Source: Pseudomonadota bacterium (GTDB lineage Bacteria; Myxococcota_A; Polyangia; Polyangiales; Polyangiaceae). From it: a stretch of DNA of 64,000 nt. The notes beneath the pieces were generated by a model, which searched no databases, was not told the origin of the DNA, and was given only the letters and a program-made list of their open reading frames with translations. The translations under genes and the position numbers were made by a program. Positions within the stretch are counted from its first letter, which is position 1. Every line of letters starts with the position of its first letter. Shown piece by piece: positions 35,072 through 43,435 of the stretch. The DNA lies in the NCBI GenBank assembly GCA_023431345.1, contig JAEYWK010000186.1, positions 1 through 64,000 of the forward strand. The letters run 5' to 3'.

Positions 35072-36538
35072 ATGCAGCAACGTTCTTCCCGCACGCGGCG
35101 GGGCCTTGGCTGGTCCGTGGCGTGCGTGTTGCTCGCTGGCTGCCAGGTCCCCGCCAAAACTGCGGGTTCAGAGCGGACGACGCAGAGCGGGAGCACCAAG
35201 AGCGACCGCACTAGCGTCTCCGTCACGGTCTACAATCAGAACTTCGGCGTGGTGCGCGACACGCGCCGCCTGCCGCTGGGGGCGGGGCGGGTCGAGCTGT
35301 CGTTCAAGGACGTCTCGAGCCAGATCCAGCCCGAGACGGTGCGCCTGCACAGCTTGACGAAGGGCGCGCTGTTCGAGGTGCTGGAGCAGAACTACCGCTA
35401 CGACCTGCTCACGCCCGCGAAGCTGCTCGAGAAGTACGTCGGCAAGCAGATCGCCGTCTATCGCTACAACGAACGGACGGGCAGCGAGGAGAAGAAGGTG
35501 GCCGAGCTGCTCGGCGTCGAAGGTGGCGTCACCTTGCGTATCGACGGGGAGGTGACCACGAATTTTCGAGGTCGCTACGCCTTCGCGGACGTGCCCGCCA
35601 ACCTGCTCGACGAGCCAACTCTGGTTTGGCTACTCCGCAGCGACCGGTCCGAGCAAGACGTCGAGGTCACCTACCTGACCCGCAACCTCAACTGGCGCGC
35701 CGACTACGTGCTCAAGCTGGATGACAGCGATACTCGCGCAGACCTGAACGGCTGGGTGACGCTCGATAACCGCACGGGCACCAGCTACGAAAACGCAGCG
35801 CTGCGCTTGGTGGCGGGCGACGTGAACCGCGTGCAGCCGCCGCCGAGCCCGGAGGCGGTCGCCTACGAGGCGGCGCGCGACGCCGACGCCGCCGACGGGC
35901 GCCAGTTCAAGGAAGAGGGGCTGTTCGAGTACCACCTCTACTCGCTCGATCGACCCACGTCGTTGCTGAACAACGAGACCAAGCAGGTAGCGCTGCTCTC
36001 GGCGGAAGGCGTCGCCGTCAGCAAGAAGCTCGTCTTCGACTCGGCGCCGTATTTCTACCGCGGTCAGCACGGTCAGCTGGCTCAAAATCAGAAGCTCGGC
36101 GTGTTCATCGAGCTGTCGAACAGCGACAAGAACCGGCTCGGGATGCCGCTGCCCCAGGGCACGGTGCGCTTGTACAAGGCCGACGCCTCGGGCGCGCTGC
36201 AGTTCGTGGGGGAAGACGCGATCGAGCACACGCCGCGCGACGAGCAGGTCTCCTTGAAGGTCGGTGAGGCGTTCGACGTCATCGGCGACCGCAAGCAAAC
36301 CGAGTGGGCTCAGCTCGACAAATGCTCGGTCGAGGCTGCTTTCGAGGTCGAGCTGCGCAACCACAAAGACACCGGCGTCAGCGTCGAGATGAACGAGCCG
36401 GTGGGCGGTGATTGGCAAGTGCAAAAGAGCAGTCACCCCTTCGTCAAAATCGACGCGGGCACCTTTCGCTTCGACGTGAAGGTGCCGCCTCGTCAGACCG
36501 TCAAAGTCGCCTATCGCGTGCGTGTTCGCTACTGCTGA
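35072..36538 (+). CDS. DUF4139 domain lipoprotein (first of a tandem pair)
   Basis: A 488-residue protein from the ATG at 35072 (AAGGGTG upstream), with lipoprotein signal SVACVLLAGC. The body is a DUF4139-type beta-rich protein: VTVYNQNFGVVRDTR, LEQNYRYDLLTPAKLLEKYVGK, VTYLTRNLNWRADYVL, VAGDVNRVQ, HTPRDEQVSLKVGEAFDVIGDRKQTEW, ending VAYRVRVRYC with Cys as last residue. The central linker has an EEGLFEYHLYSL motif. It is about half identical to the next gene by eye. No enzymatic motif is visible; an envelope role is likely. Confidence 0.85.
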   Translation: MQQRSSRTRRGLGWSVACVLLAGCQVPAKTAGSERTTQSGSTKSDRTSVSVTVYNQNFGVVRDTRRLPLGAGRVELSFKDVSSQIQPETVRLHSLTKGALFEVLEQNYRYDLLTPAKLLEKYVGKQIAVYRYNERTGSEEKKVAELLGVEGGVTLRIDGEVTTNFRGRYAFADVPANLLDEPTLVWLLRSDRSEQDVEVTYLTRNLNWRADYVLKLDDSDTRADLNGWVTLDNRTGTSYENAALRLVAGDVNRVQPPPSPEAVAYEAARDADAADGRQFKEEGLFEYHLYSLDRPTSLLNNETKQVALLSAEGVAVSKKLVFDSAPYFYRGQHGQLAQNQKLGVFIELSNSDKNRLGMPLPQGTVRLYKADASGALQFVGEDAIEHTPRDEQVSLKVGEAFDVIGDRKQTEWAQLDKCSVEAAFEVELRNHKDTGVSVEMNEPVGGDWQVQKSSHPFVKIDAGTFRFDVKVPPRQTVKVAYRVRVRYC

Positions 36539-36550
36539 AGCTCGGGAAAA

Positions 36551-38044
36551 ATGGCCATGAACAAGCTCTTCGCTCATTCGCTCACTTCTGGTCTCGCGCT
36601 CGCGGCGGCGCTCGGCGTCGGCTCGACCGCGCTCGCGCAGGTCGGGCCGGAGAAGCCTGCGGCTCCGCAAGCGCCCGGCGCGGCTCGGACGTCCACGGAG
36701 GCCGATCGCAAGGCGGTCAGCATCACCGTCTACAATCAGAACTTCGGCGTGGTGCGCGAGGTGCGCGAGCTGGCCTCGCTGGGCACGGGGCAGGTGTCGC
36801 TCGAATTTCGCGACGTAGCGGCCAACATTCAGCCCGAGACAGTGGCCATCAAGTCGCTGACCGCGCCCGGCGCGATCAGCGTGCTGGAGCAAAATTATCG
36901 CTACGACCTGCTCACGCCGCAGACCTTGCTCGAGAAGTTCGTGGGCAAGACGGTGCGCACCTACCGCTACCACGAGGCGACGGGCAAGGAAGAAGCGGCG
37001 GAGGCCGAGCTCCTCAGCGTTAACGATCAGCAGCCGATCTTGCGCATCAACGGCGAGGTCACCTTCGGCTATCCGGCACGCTTCGCGTTCCCGCGAGTGC
37101 CCGACAACTTGATCGCCAAGCCGACGCTGATGTGGCTCGTTCAGAGTGAGCGGCCGGCGCAGACGCTGGAGGTGAGCTACCTCACGCAAAATTTGAACTG
37201 GAGCGCCGACTACGTGTTGGTCGTGAACGAGCAAGACACGGTCGGCGCCCTGCAAGGCTGGGTAACCCTCGTCAATAACTCCGGCGCCAGCTACCGCAAC
37301 GCCGAGCTGAAGCTCGTCGCGGGCGACGTGAACCGCGTCCAACCGCCGCGCGCTCACGACATGGCCATGCGGGTAGCGAAGGCGGCGCCGCCGCCCGCTG
37401 GCGGCGCCGGCTTCACCGAGCAGGGCTTGTTCGAGTACCACATGTACACGCTCGGTCGCCCGACGACGGTGCTGCAAAACGAGCAGAAGCAAGTGAGCCT
37501 GCTCGAGGCCGACGGCATCACCATCCAGAAGAAGCTGATCTTCTATGGGCAGCAGTACTGGTTCCGCGGGCAGTACGGCGAGATTCAGTCGAACCAGAAG
37601 GTCGGCGTCTACCTCGACTTCAAGAACGAAGCGAAGAACAAGCTCGGCGTGCCGCTGCCGAAGGGCACGCTGCGCGTGTACAAGGCCGACAAGAGCGGCG
37701 CCAAACAGTTCGTGGGCGAAGATCAGATCGACCACACCCCGCGCGACGAGAAGCTGCGCGTCAAAATGGGTGAGGCGTTCGACGTCGTGGGCGACCGCAA
37801 GCAAACGGAGTGGCGCGCGCTCGGCAACTGCAGCTCCGAGAGCCGCTGGGAGATAGAGCTCCGCAACCACAAGGACACGCCGGTGGAGGTCGAAGACTAC
37901 GAGCCGATCGGCGGCGACTGGCAGGTGCTGGAGTCGTCGATTCCTTACGAGAAGAAGGACGCCGGCACCTTCACGTTCAACGTGAAGATCCCGGCGCGGG
38001 GTAAGACGAAGGTCAGCTACCGCGTGCGCTTGCGCTACTGCTGA
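36551..38044 (+). CDS. DUF4139 domain secreted protein (second of a tandem pair)
   Basis: A 497-residue paralogue of the preceding gene, sharing YNQNFGVVRE, LEQNYRYDLLTP, LTQNLNWSADYVL, AGDVNRVQPP, EQGLFEYHMYTLGRPT, HTPRDEKLRVKMGEAFDVVGDRKQTEWRALG and the terminal RVRLRYC. The leader here is an ordinary signal peptide (ending GSTALAQ), not a lipobox, so this copy should be free in the periplasm or exported while its partner is lipid-anchored. It starts 12 bases after the first copy's stop, so the pair is one transcript. The long antisense frame at 35630-38248 is a shadow of both. Confidence 0.87.
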   Translation: MAMNKLFAHSLTSGLALAAALGVGSTALAQVGPEKPAAPQAPGAARTSTEADRKAVSITVYNQNFGVVREVRELASLGTGQVSLEFRDVAANIQPETVAIKSLTAPGAISVLEQNYRYDLLTPQTLLEKFVGKTVRTYRYHEATGKEEAAEAELLSVNDQQPILRINGEVTFGYPARFAFPRVPDNLIAKPTLMWLVQSERPAQTLEVSYLTQNLNWSADYVLVVNEQDTVGALQGWVTLVNNSGASYRNAELKLVAGDVNRVQPPRAHDMAMRVAKAAPPPAGGAGFTEQGLFEYHMYTLGRPTTVLQNEQKQVSLLEADGITIQKKLIFYGQQYWFRGQYGEIQSNQKVGVYLDFKNEAKNKLGVPLPKGTLRVYKADKSGAKQFVGEDQIDHTPRDEKLRVKMGEAFDVVGDRKQTEWRALGNCSSESRWEIELRNHKDTPVEVEDYEPIGGDWQVLESSIPYEKKDAGTFTFNVKIPARGKTKVSYRVRLRYC

Positions 38045-38195
38045 CGCTCCCGTCGACGCGGCGAACCTCGCGCAAACGTTCGCAGAAATCACGGCCTCTA
38101 TCGCTCGGGGCGGGCGCCGCGGTAGCTTGATGGGTGGTCGCCGCAGCGCCTGCGCTTTCCGCGCCGACACGCTTCGACGACGAGGGATTTCAAGC

Positions 38196-38822
38196 ATGAC
38201 GAACGCCGTGCTGGCGAAGCTTCGCGCTTTCGTGACCGGCACTCCCATCGAGGAGTGCGAGCTGTGCGCCGGGTCGATATCGATGGATCACGAGCACCTG
38301 CTGGAGCCCGACGCTCGGCGCGTGTTCTGCGCTTGCCGGGCGTGCGCGGAGCTGTTCGTGCAAGAGCACGACCGCAAGCTCCCGCGCTACTTGCGAGTGC
38401 AGCGACGCTCGGCGCGCCTCCGCGACGTCGACATCGATGACTCGACTTGGGTCGATCTCGGCGTCCCGGTGGGGCTCGCGTACTTTACGGTGCGCAGCCG
38501 CACGGGGGAGGTCGTGGCCACGTTTCCCGGTCGATCGAGCACGATCGAGGCCTTCGTCCCGCTCCGCGCCTGGAGCGAGCTCGAGCGACGCTTTCCGGTG
38601 CTCAAGGGCATCTTGCCCGATGTCGAGGCGCTGCTCGTGCGGCGCACGTCGCGCCATCAGGACTACTTTCAACTTTCGGTCGACCACTGCTACGAGCTTT
38701 CGAGCTTGCTGCGCGACGCCGACGCCCCCGCCTCGCCCGAGCTGTCGCTGGTCCAGGCCTTCTTCGAACGGCTGGACGAGCAAAGCGGGCAGCGGCGCCA
38801 TAGCCGTCGACCGACCTCGTAG
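38196..38822 (+). CDS. DUF5947 family protein
   Basis: A 208-residue cytosolic protein. The N-terminus has a zinc-type cluster CELC (C21, C24) and CACRAC (C45, C47, C50) around HEHLLEPDARR, then WVDLGVPVGLAYFTVRSRTGEVVATFPG and EAFVPLRAW, which I recognise as DUF5947. In Actinobacteria this family is often encoded near NiFe-hydrogenase genes; none is nearby here. The ATG at 38196 follows CGAGGGA; the frame upstream to 38127 is Arg-rich and probably untranslated. Confidence 0.75.
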   Translation: MTNAVLAKLRAFVTGTPIEECELCAGSISMDHEHLLEPDARRVFCACRACAELFVQEHDRKLPRYLRVQRRSARLRDVDIDDSTWVDLGVPVGLAYFTVRSRTGEVVATFPGRSSTIEAFVPLRAWSELERRFPVLKGILPDVEALLVRRTSRHQDYFQLSVDHCYELSSLLRDADAPASPELSLVQAFFERLDEQSGQRRHSRRPTS

Positions 38823-38924
38823 CTGGCTCGCGGGGCGCGAACGCGCAGGCTTCCGCGCTGACGCTCGCGGCCGCTCGGTCGGCAGAGATTCGTACTCACC
38901 GAGGCGCTCGAGGTTGCCAGGCAG

Positions 38925-38953
38925 TTGCCCCTTTTGATGGCTCCGGCTAGCTT
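38925..38953 (+). promoter_or_regulatory. Possible sigma-70 promoter for the DUF481 gene
   Basis: TTGCCC at 38925-38930, a 17-base spacer, and TAGCTT at 38948-38953, about 50 bases before the DUF481 gene start. Spacing and the local AT-rich patch fit, but the boxes are imperfect and such matches are frequent by chance. Confidence 0.3.
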
Positions 38954-39004
38954 CCGCCCGGGCTTGCTGGTCGCCCGACCAGCTGTTTCTCGGGAGTCAA
39001 GAGG

Positions 39005-39904
39005 ATGTCGCGAACCCTTCAGTTACTGGTATCGCTCGGCGCTGTAGCGACGAGCTCCTTGTTGTCCGGCGTCGCTTTCGCCCAAGACGATCTCGGCGTG
39101 CCGCCGCCCGAAGCCGAGAAGGTCGCGGCCGGCCCCGGCCCCGCGCCCGACGCACCCCAGATCACGACCGCGCCGGAGGGCACCACCGCCTCGATCTCCG
39201 CCGGTGGCTTGAGCTCGAGCGGTAACTCGAAGCTCGTGGCGTTCACCACGAGCGGCAACTACGACTGGCGGCGTGGCGCCAACGGCGTCGGCGCGTCACT
39301 CGTGGGCAACTACGGTAAGAGCGCGCCGCCCGACGGCGAGATGGAGACGACCACTGAAAACCTGCAGGGTCGCCTCCGCTACGACCGCTACCTGATCGAA
39401 GACGCATCGGTGTTCCTGTTGGTCACCGGTCGCCACGACCGCTTCCAGGGCCTGGCTTTCCGGCTCAACCTCGACCCTGGCTTCAAGTACCTGTTCGTCA
39501 ACCGGCCGAAGACGCAGCTGTGGGCGGAAGTCGGTTACGACTTCCAGTACGACACGCGCACCAGTGAAGCGCGCAACGTGCTCGACGCCGACGGCATGGT
39601 GATAGATAGGCTCGACAAGCACGAGACCGACCACTCGGCGCGCGCTTTCCTCGGCTTCAAGCACGCGTTCAACGACGACGTCGCCCTGGCGAACGGCATC
39701 GAATACCTGCAAAGCTTCGTGGACGGCGAGCGCTATCGCTTCAACTACGACGTGCTCTTCACGGCCAAGGTCTGGGGTGATCTGGCGCTCGGCGTCGGCT
39801 TCAACGCCCGCTACGACAACACTCCGCTGCCGGAGAAGGTCAAGCTCGATACGACGAGCACCCTCAGCCTGGTCTATTCCTTCACCAACGTGGTCCAGGA
39901 ATGA
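39005..39904 (+). CDS. DUF481 (YdiY-like) outer-membrane protein
   Basis: A 299-residue protein with signal peptide (SLLSGVAFAQDD), a Pro-rich leader (~30-60), then alternating beta strands with the DUF481 pattern (SISAGGLSSSGNSKLVAFTTSGNYDWRRG, DRYLIEDASVFLLVTGRHDRFQGL, RLNLDPGFKYLFV, SLVYSF near the C-terminus). The family resembles small outer-membrane barrels, including E. coli YdiY, whose role is unclear. A GGGAG site lies about ten bases before the ATG. mscL follows 64 bases later. Confidence 0.85.
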   Translation: MSRTLQLLVSLGAVATSSLLSGVAFAQDDLGVPPPEAEKVAAGPGPAPDAPQITTAPEGTTASISAGGLSSSGNSKLVAFTTSGNYDWRRGANGVGASLVGNYGKSAPPDGEMETTTENLQGRLRYDRYLIEDASVFLLVTGRHDRFQGLAFRLNLDPGFKYLFVNRPKTQLWAEVGYDFQYDTRTSEARNVLDADGMVIDRLDKHETDHSARAFLGFKHAFNDDVALANGIEYLQSFVDGERYRFNYDVLFTAKVWGDLALGVGFNARYDNTPLPEKVKLDTTSTLSLVYSFTNVVQE

Positions 39905-39968
39905 TGGCGCTCTCGTCTCATTCTTGAAACCGAAGGGTCGCTACTAATAGTACGAGAGCGAGGCCAGC

Positions 39969-40406
39969 ATGTCGTTCATCGATGATTTCAAGAAGTTCGC
40001 GTTCAAAGGCAACGTGGTCGATCTCGCGGTCGGCGTGGTGATCGGCGGCGCCTTCGGCAAGATCGTGTCGGCGCTGGTGGCCGACTTGGTGATGCCGCTG
40101 GTCGCGCTGGTGCTGCCGAGCGGCGACTGGCGCACCAGCGGCTACGTGCTGAAGGAAGCGGCGGATCCGAAAGACAACGTGGTGCTCAACTACGGCGACT
40201 TCATCGGCGCCGTGCTCGATTTCTTCGTGGTCGCGCTGGTGCTGTTCCTGATCGTGAGCCGCCTCATCAAGGCCGCGGAGGGCCGCTTCGGGAAGCCCGC
40301 CGCGCCCGCCGCGCCCACGACGAAAGAGTGCCCGGCCTGCTGCGAGCAGGTGCCGCTCAAGGCTACCCGGTGCAAGTTCTGCACGAGCCAGCTCGAAGCG
40401 GCGTAG
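39969..40406 (+). CDS. mscL: Large-conductance mechanosensitive channel with zinc-ribbon tail
   Basis: A 145-residue MscL: FKKFAFKGNVVDLAVGVVIGGAFGKIVSALV (N-terminal helix and TM1, the gate) and YGDFIGAVLDFFVVALVLFLIV (TM2). It opens under membrane tension to release solutes. The C-terminus differs from E. coli by a Pro/Ala linker and a CPACC...CKFC treble-clef-like zinc motif (~120-138). I recall similar tails in other MscL proteins. It starts 64 bases after the DUF481 gene. Confidence 0.95.
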   Translation: MSFIDDFKKFAFKGNVVDLAVGVVIGGAFGKIVSALVADLVMPLVALVLPSGDWRTSGYVLKEAADPKDNVVLNYGDFIGAVLDFFVVALVLFLIVSRLIKAAEGRFGKPAAPAAPTTKECPACCEQVPLKATRCKFCTSQLEAA

Positions 40407-40646
40407 CGTCGGCGGCGTGCACGGTGCTCGGCACCGCGCCCGCCAGCGTGGCGGCGCGAAGCGCTGTTCGTGTTCGTTGGCAAGCGCGGACACACCATGA
40501 AAGTCGTGGCGAGGGACGGCGCTGGCGCCATCATCGTGCGTAACGGCCAATTGGTCGGCTGCGGCCGCTCGGGTTGGAGGTGCGGGCAGGTGTGCCGAAG
40601 TGTGTGATTTTTCCGGGGTTTTCTCGGGCTGTCTCGGAATGAGCCT

Positions 40647-40660
40647 TCAGAAACTTCTGA
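40647..40660. promoter_or_regulatory. Palindrome upstream of motA
   Basis: TCAGAA-ac-TTCTGA, a 6+6 base inverted repeat ending 20 bases before the motA start, nested within a weaker GTCTC...GAGAC repeat (40631-40635, 40658-40662). The location suits an operator or an mRNA hairpin over the 5' leader. No regulator can be named. Confidence 0.35.
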
Positions 40661-40680
40661 GACGGCCGTCGTGAGTACCA

Positions 40681-41538
40681 GTGTCCACCATCATTGGGCT
40701 CTTGGTCGTGTTTGGCAGCGTGCTGGGTGGCTTCGCCATGTCGGGCGGCGCCTTCGGCATCCTGTTCCAGCCCAACGAGTTCATCGTGATCGGGGGCGCG
40801 ACGATCGGGACGGTGGTCATCTCCGCGCCGGGCAAGGTGCTGAGCCGCGTGACGCATGCGCTCAAGAAGGGCTTCAAGAGCGCGGCGCCGGTCAAGTCCG
40901 ACTACATGGATTTGCTCAAGCTGCTCTACCAGATCCTCGCGCTGATTCGCCGCGAGGGCGTGCTGGCGCTCGAGCCGCACGTCACCGACCGCGCCACGAG
41001 CTCATTGTTCAACGCCTATCCGAGCGTGATGCAGCGCCATCACGCGGCTGACTTCCTCGTCGACGGCCTGAAGCAGCTGGTCGACGGCTGCTCTGCCGAA
41101 GAGCTCTCGCTGCTGTTCGACGCCGAGCTCGAGACCCACCACGACGAAGAGCACCAGCCGATCGGCTTGATCCGCACCGCTGGTGACGCTCTGCCTGGCC
41201 TCGGCATCGTTGCCGCCGTGCTCGGCATCGTGATCACCATGGGTCATTTGGATGGTGGTCCCGAGGTCATCGGACACCACGTCGCGGCCGCGCTCGTCGG
41301 CACCTTCCTCGGCATTTTGCTGTGTTACGGCCTGGTCTCCCCGCTCGCGACCAGCATCGAGATTCAGGGCAACGCCGAGAGCCGCTTCATGCTCTGCATC
41401 AAGGAAGCGATCGTCGCCGCCGCGCGCGGCGTCAATCCGCAGATCGCCATCGAGTTTGCCCGCCGCAGCATCTTCTCCGACGAGCGCCCCACCGGGCCCG
41501 AGCTCGAGAAGGCCTTCGCGGAGTTGAAGGGCAAGTAA
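40681..41538 (+). CDS. motA: Flagellar-type motor stator protein MotA
   Basis: A 285-residue, four-helix protein: STIIGLLVVFGSVLGGFAMSGG and LFQPNEFIVIGGATIGTVVI at the N-terminus, then PGLGIVAAVLGIVITMGHLDGGPEVIGHHVAAALVGTFLGILLCYGLVSPLA, the MotA/ExbB core. The central cytoplasmic region carries charged residues that contact a rotor in flagellated bacteria. The start is GTG with a weak ribosome site. The motB ATG overlaps the stop (TAATG). No flagellar structural genes are in the window, so the driven machine is unknown. Confidence 0.9.
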   Translation: MSTIIGLLVVFGSVLGGFAMSGGAFGILFQPNEFIVIGGATIGTVVISAPGKVLSRVTHALKKGFKSAAPVKSDYMDLLKLLYQILALIRREGVLALEPHVTDRATSSLFNAYPSVMQRHHAADFLVDGLKQLVDGCSAEELSLLFDAELETHHDEEHQPIGLIRTAGDALPGLGIVAAVLGIVITMGHLDGGPEVIGHHVAAALVGTFLGILLCYGLVSPLATSIEIQGNAESRFMLCIKEAIVAAARGVNPQIAIEFARRSIFSDERPTGPELEKAFAELKGK

Positions 41539-42449
41539 TGGCGGGCGCAGCTCCCGGCGGCGGTGCCCGCGTCATCATCATCAAGAAGAAGGCCAAGGGC
41601 CACGGCGGGCATCACGGCGGCGCCTGGAAGGTCGCCTACGCCGACTTCGTGACCGCCATGATGGCGTTCTTCATGGTGATGTGGCTACTGGCGCAGACCG
41701 ATCAGGCTGCCCGCCAGCAGCTCTCGGAGTACTTCCGCACGGGCGTGTTCTCGGGCGCGCCTTCGGTGCTGAACGGTGGTAGCGGCATCCAGAACAAGGC
41801 GTATTTCGACGTGGTCGGTCAGTCGTCGGTGCAGCCGGAGGCTCAAGCCTTCGAGCGCGTCGCGGCCGCCGTGCGCGCCGCCATGCAACGCGCGCTGTCG
41901 GAAGATCCTTCGCTCAAGAAGCTAGCCGACCAGCTCAAGGTCAGCGTCACCGAAGAAGGCCTACTGATCCAGATCCTGGACGGCAGCGGCGACGACCTGC
42001 TCTTCGATCGCTCGTCGGCGGACTTGAAGCCGCGGCTCCAGGAGCTGCTGGCGGCGATCGCGCCCATCCTCGGCCGCCTCGACAACAAGATTCAAATCCA
42101 CGGCCATACCGACGCCAAGCCGTTCCCCACCGGCTCGAACCGCTCGAACTGGCAGCTCTCCTTCGAGCGCGCCGACCAGGCGCGCTTGGTGCTGGAGAAG
42201 AGCGGCTTGAAGAAGGGCCAGGTCGGCGGCGTGTTCGCGCACGGCTCCTCGGCGCTCTACGCTCCCAAGGACCCGTACGCGCCCGAAAACCGTCGCCTGG
42301 CGATCCTGGCCGTGCGTCGCGGCATGGAGAAATACGCGGCCCAGGGCACGACGACCGCCAAGCAAATCAAAGAGGCCGAGCACGACAAGCCCGCGGCCCC
42401 CAGTACGCGGCCCGCGCTGCATTCGCCCGTCGAGTCGGAAGAGAATTAG
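41538..42449 (+). CDS. motB: Flagellar-type motor stator protein MotB
   Basis: A 303-residue protein. A basic His/Gly-rich N-terminus precedes the membrane helix WKVAYADFVTAMMAFFMVMWLL, with Asp36 at the position of the proton-carrying Asp of MotB. The plug region and an OmpA-like peptidoglycan-binding domain follow (~150-285: GLLIQILDGSGDDLLFDRSSADLKPRLQELL, IQIHGHTDAKPF, NWQLSFERADQARLVL, NRRLAILAVRRG). It anchors the MotA channel to the wall. The ATG was fixed by the TAATG overlap; the longer frame begins in motA. Confidence 0.92.
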   Translation: MAGAAPGGGARVIIIKKKAKGHGGHHGGAWKVAYADFVTAMMAFFMVMWLLAQTDQAARQQLSEYFRTGVFSGAPSVLNGGSGIQNKAYFDVVGQSSVQPEAQAFERVAAAVRAAMQRALSEDPSLKKLADQLKVSVTEEGLLIQILDGSGDDLLFDRSSADLKPRLQELLAAIAPILGRLDNKIQIHGHTDAKPFPTGSNRSNWQLSFERADQARLVLEKSGLKKGQVGGVFAHGSSALYAPKDPYAPENRRLAILAVRRGMEKYAAQGTTTAKQIKEAEHDKPAAPSTRPALHSPVESEEN

Positions 42450-42523
42450 GGCGCAGCGCTGAATCGGGACGGCGCGCGCGTGCCTGGCGCCCGCCAAAAC
42501 CAGCCGCCCCCGCCGCCTACGCG

Positions 42524-43435
42524 CTAGCGGGCAGGCAGCAGCTCGACGAGGCCCGCACCGGTTTCGAGGGCCGCGTCGAGCACGAGCGCGGTGCTTTGGC
42601 CGTCGGGGCCCAGATCGATCACGTAGCGCCAGCACGGACCCGCGAAGCTCGAGGTCAGCGCGCTCAAGACGCCGGCGGCGTGAGTCGGGGTCGCGGTGGC
42701 GCCGCGGGCCGCTACCGCCTGCGCGAACGCCTCGTGGTTACGACAGACGGTGGCGGTCAAGCGCCGCCCGCCAGGTCGCGAAGCGTCGCTATCGACGATG
42801 ACGCCGTCGACCAAGCGCAGCTGGGCCGTACAGGCGAGCAGCAGCTGGCGGGTGCCCGGGCTCTCACTGCCGTCACCGAGCGCCACGAGCAAGCGGCGCT
42901 GGCTGGCCGCTCGCTCGACGACGGCCAGCACGAGGCTCTCGGCGGGAGCGTCGAGCCCCAGCAGCGGCTCCTCGAGGCACAGCGTGTGCGGCTGCGTCAG
43001 CGCTGCGTGCGCGACGAGCAGCGCGCGGCGCTCGGCGAGCTGCAAGTGCGCCAGGCGCTTGCTGGAGAGCGACGCCAGGCCCAGCTGCTCGAGCGTCTGA
43101 AAGGCGACGCGCCCGGACTGCCTTCGGCTCATGCCGGCGAGCTCGGCGCTGCTGGCCAAGAGCTGCTCGGCGCTCCAGGCGCCGGGCAGCACCGGATCCA
43201 GGCGCATCAAGCCGACGCGCCCTGTTTCCACCGCGAGCGGGAGCTCGGCGCCGGCGATCGACAGCGTGCCGGCCGCGAGCGCCGCCTCGCCCGAGAGCAG
43301 GCGAAACAGCGCCGACCAGTCGCCGAGCAGCGCCACTCGCGGCTCCGCGCTTCGCACCGAGAGCCGGGTCAAAAGTGGCTGCCCCAGGACGTCGATGCGC
43401 GCGTCCTCCGCGGCGAAGGTCAGGGCTTCAGTCAA
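42524..43435 (-). CDS. ABC-ATPase-like protein lacking Walker A
   Basis: A 303-residue protein shaped like an ABC ATPase: AEPRVALLGDWSALFRLLSGEAALAAGTLSIAG at the usual Walker A/strand region, LAHLQLAERRALLVAHAALTQPHTLCLEEPLLGLDAP at the signature/Walker B region. The P-loop GxxGxGK is replaced by GDWSALFR, the signature LSGGE by LQLAE, while the Walker B Glu pair and D-loop survive. It probably cannot hydrolyse ATP in the normal way. The C-terminal ~90 residues (LTATVCRNHEAFAQAV) resemble regulatory tails. The TTG start lies inside the sppA stop region (8-base overlap), so it is translationally coupled to SppA. Confidence 0.75.
   Translation of the reverse strand: MTEALTFAAEDARIDVLGQPLLTRLSVRSAEPRVALLGDWSALFRLLSGEAALAAGTLSIAGAELPLAVETGRVGLMRLDPVLPGAWSAEQLLASSAELAGMSRRQSGRVAFQTLEQLGLASLSSKRLAHLQLAERRALLVAHAALTQPHTLCLEEPLLGLDAPAESLVLAVVERAASQRRLLVALGDGSESPGTRQLLLACTAQLRLVDGVIVDSDASRPGGRRLTATVCRNHEAFAQAVAARGATATPTHAAGVLSALTSSFAGPCWRYVIDLGPDGQSTALVLDAALETGAGLVELLPAR

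Noticed and set aside
35630..38248. An 872-residue minus-strand frame across both DUF4139 genes.
   Set aside because: It mirrors the two paralogues and shows repeated segments only because they are duplicated. It has no ribosome site or domain.
40498..40608. A 36-codon frame starting MKVVARDGAGAIIV upstream of motA.
   Set aside because: No ribosome site, no homology I recognise, and it ends in a region of palindromes that looks regulatory.
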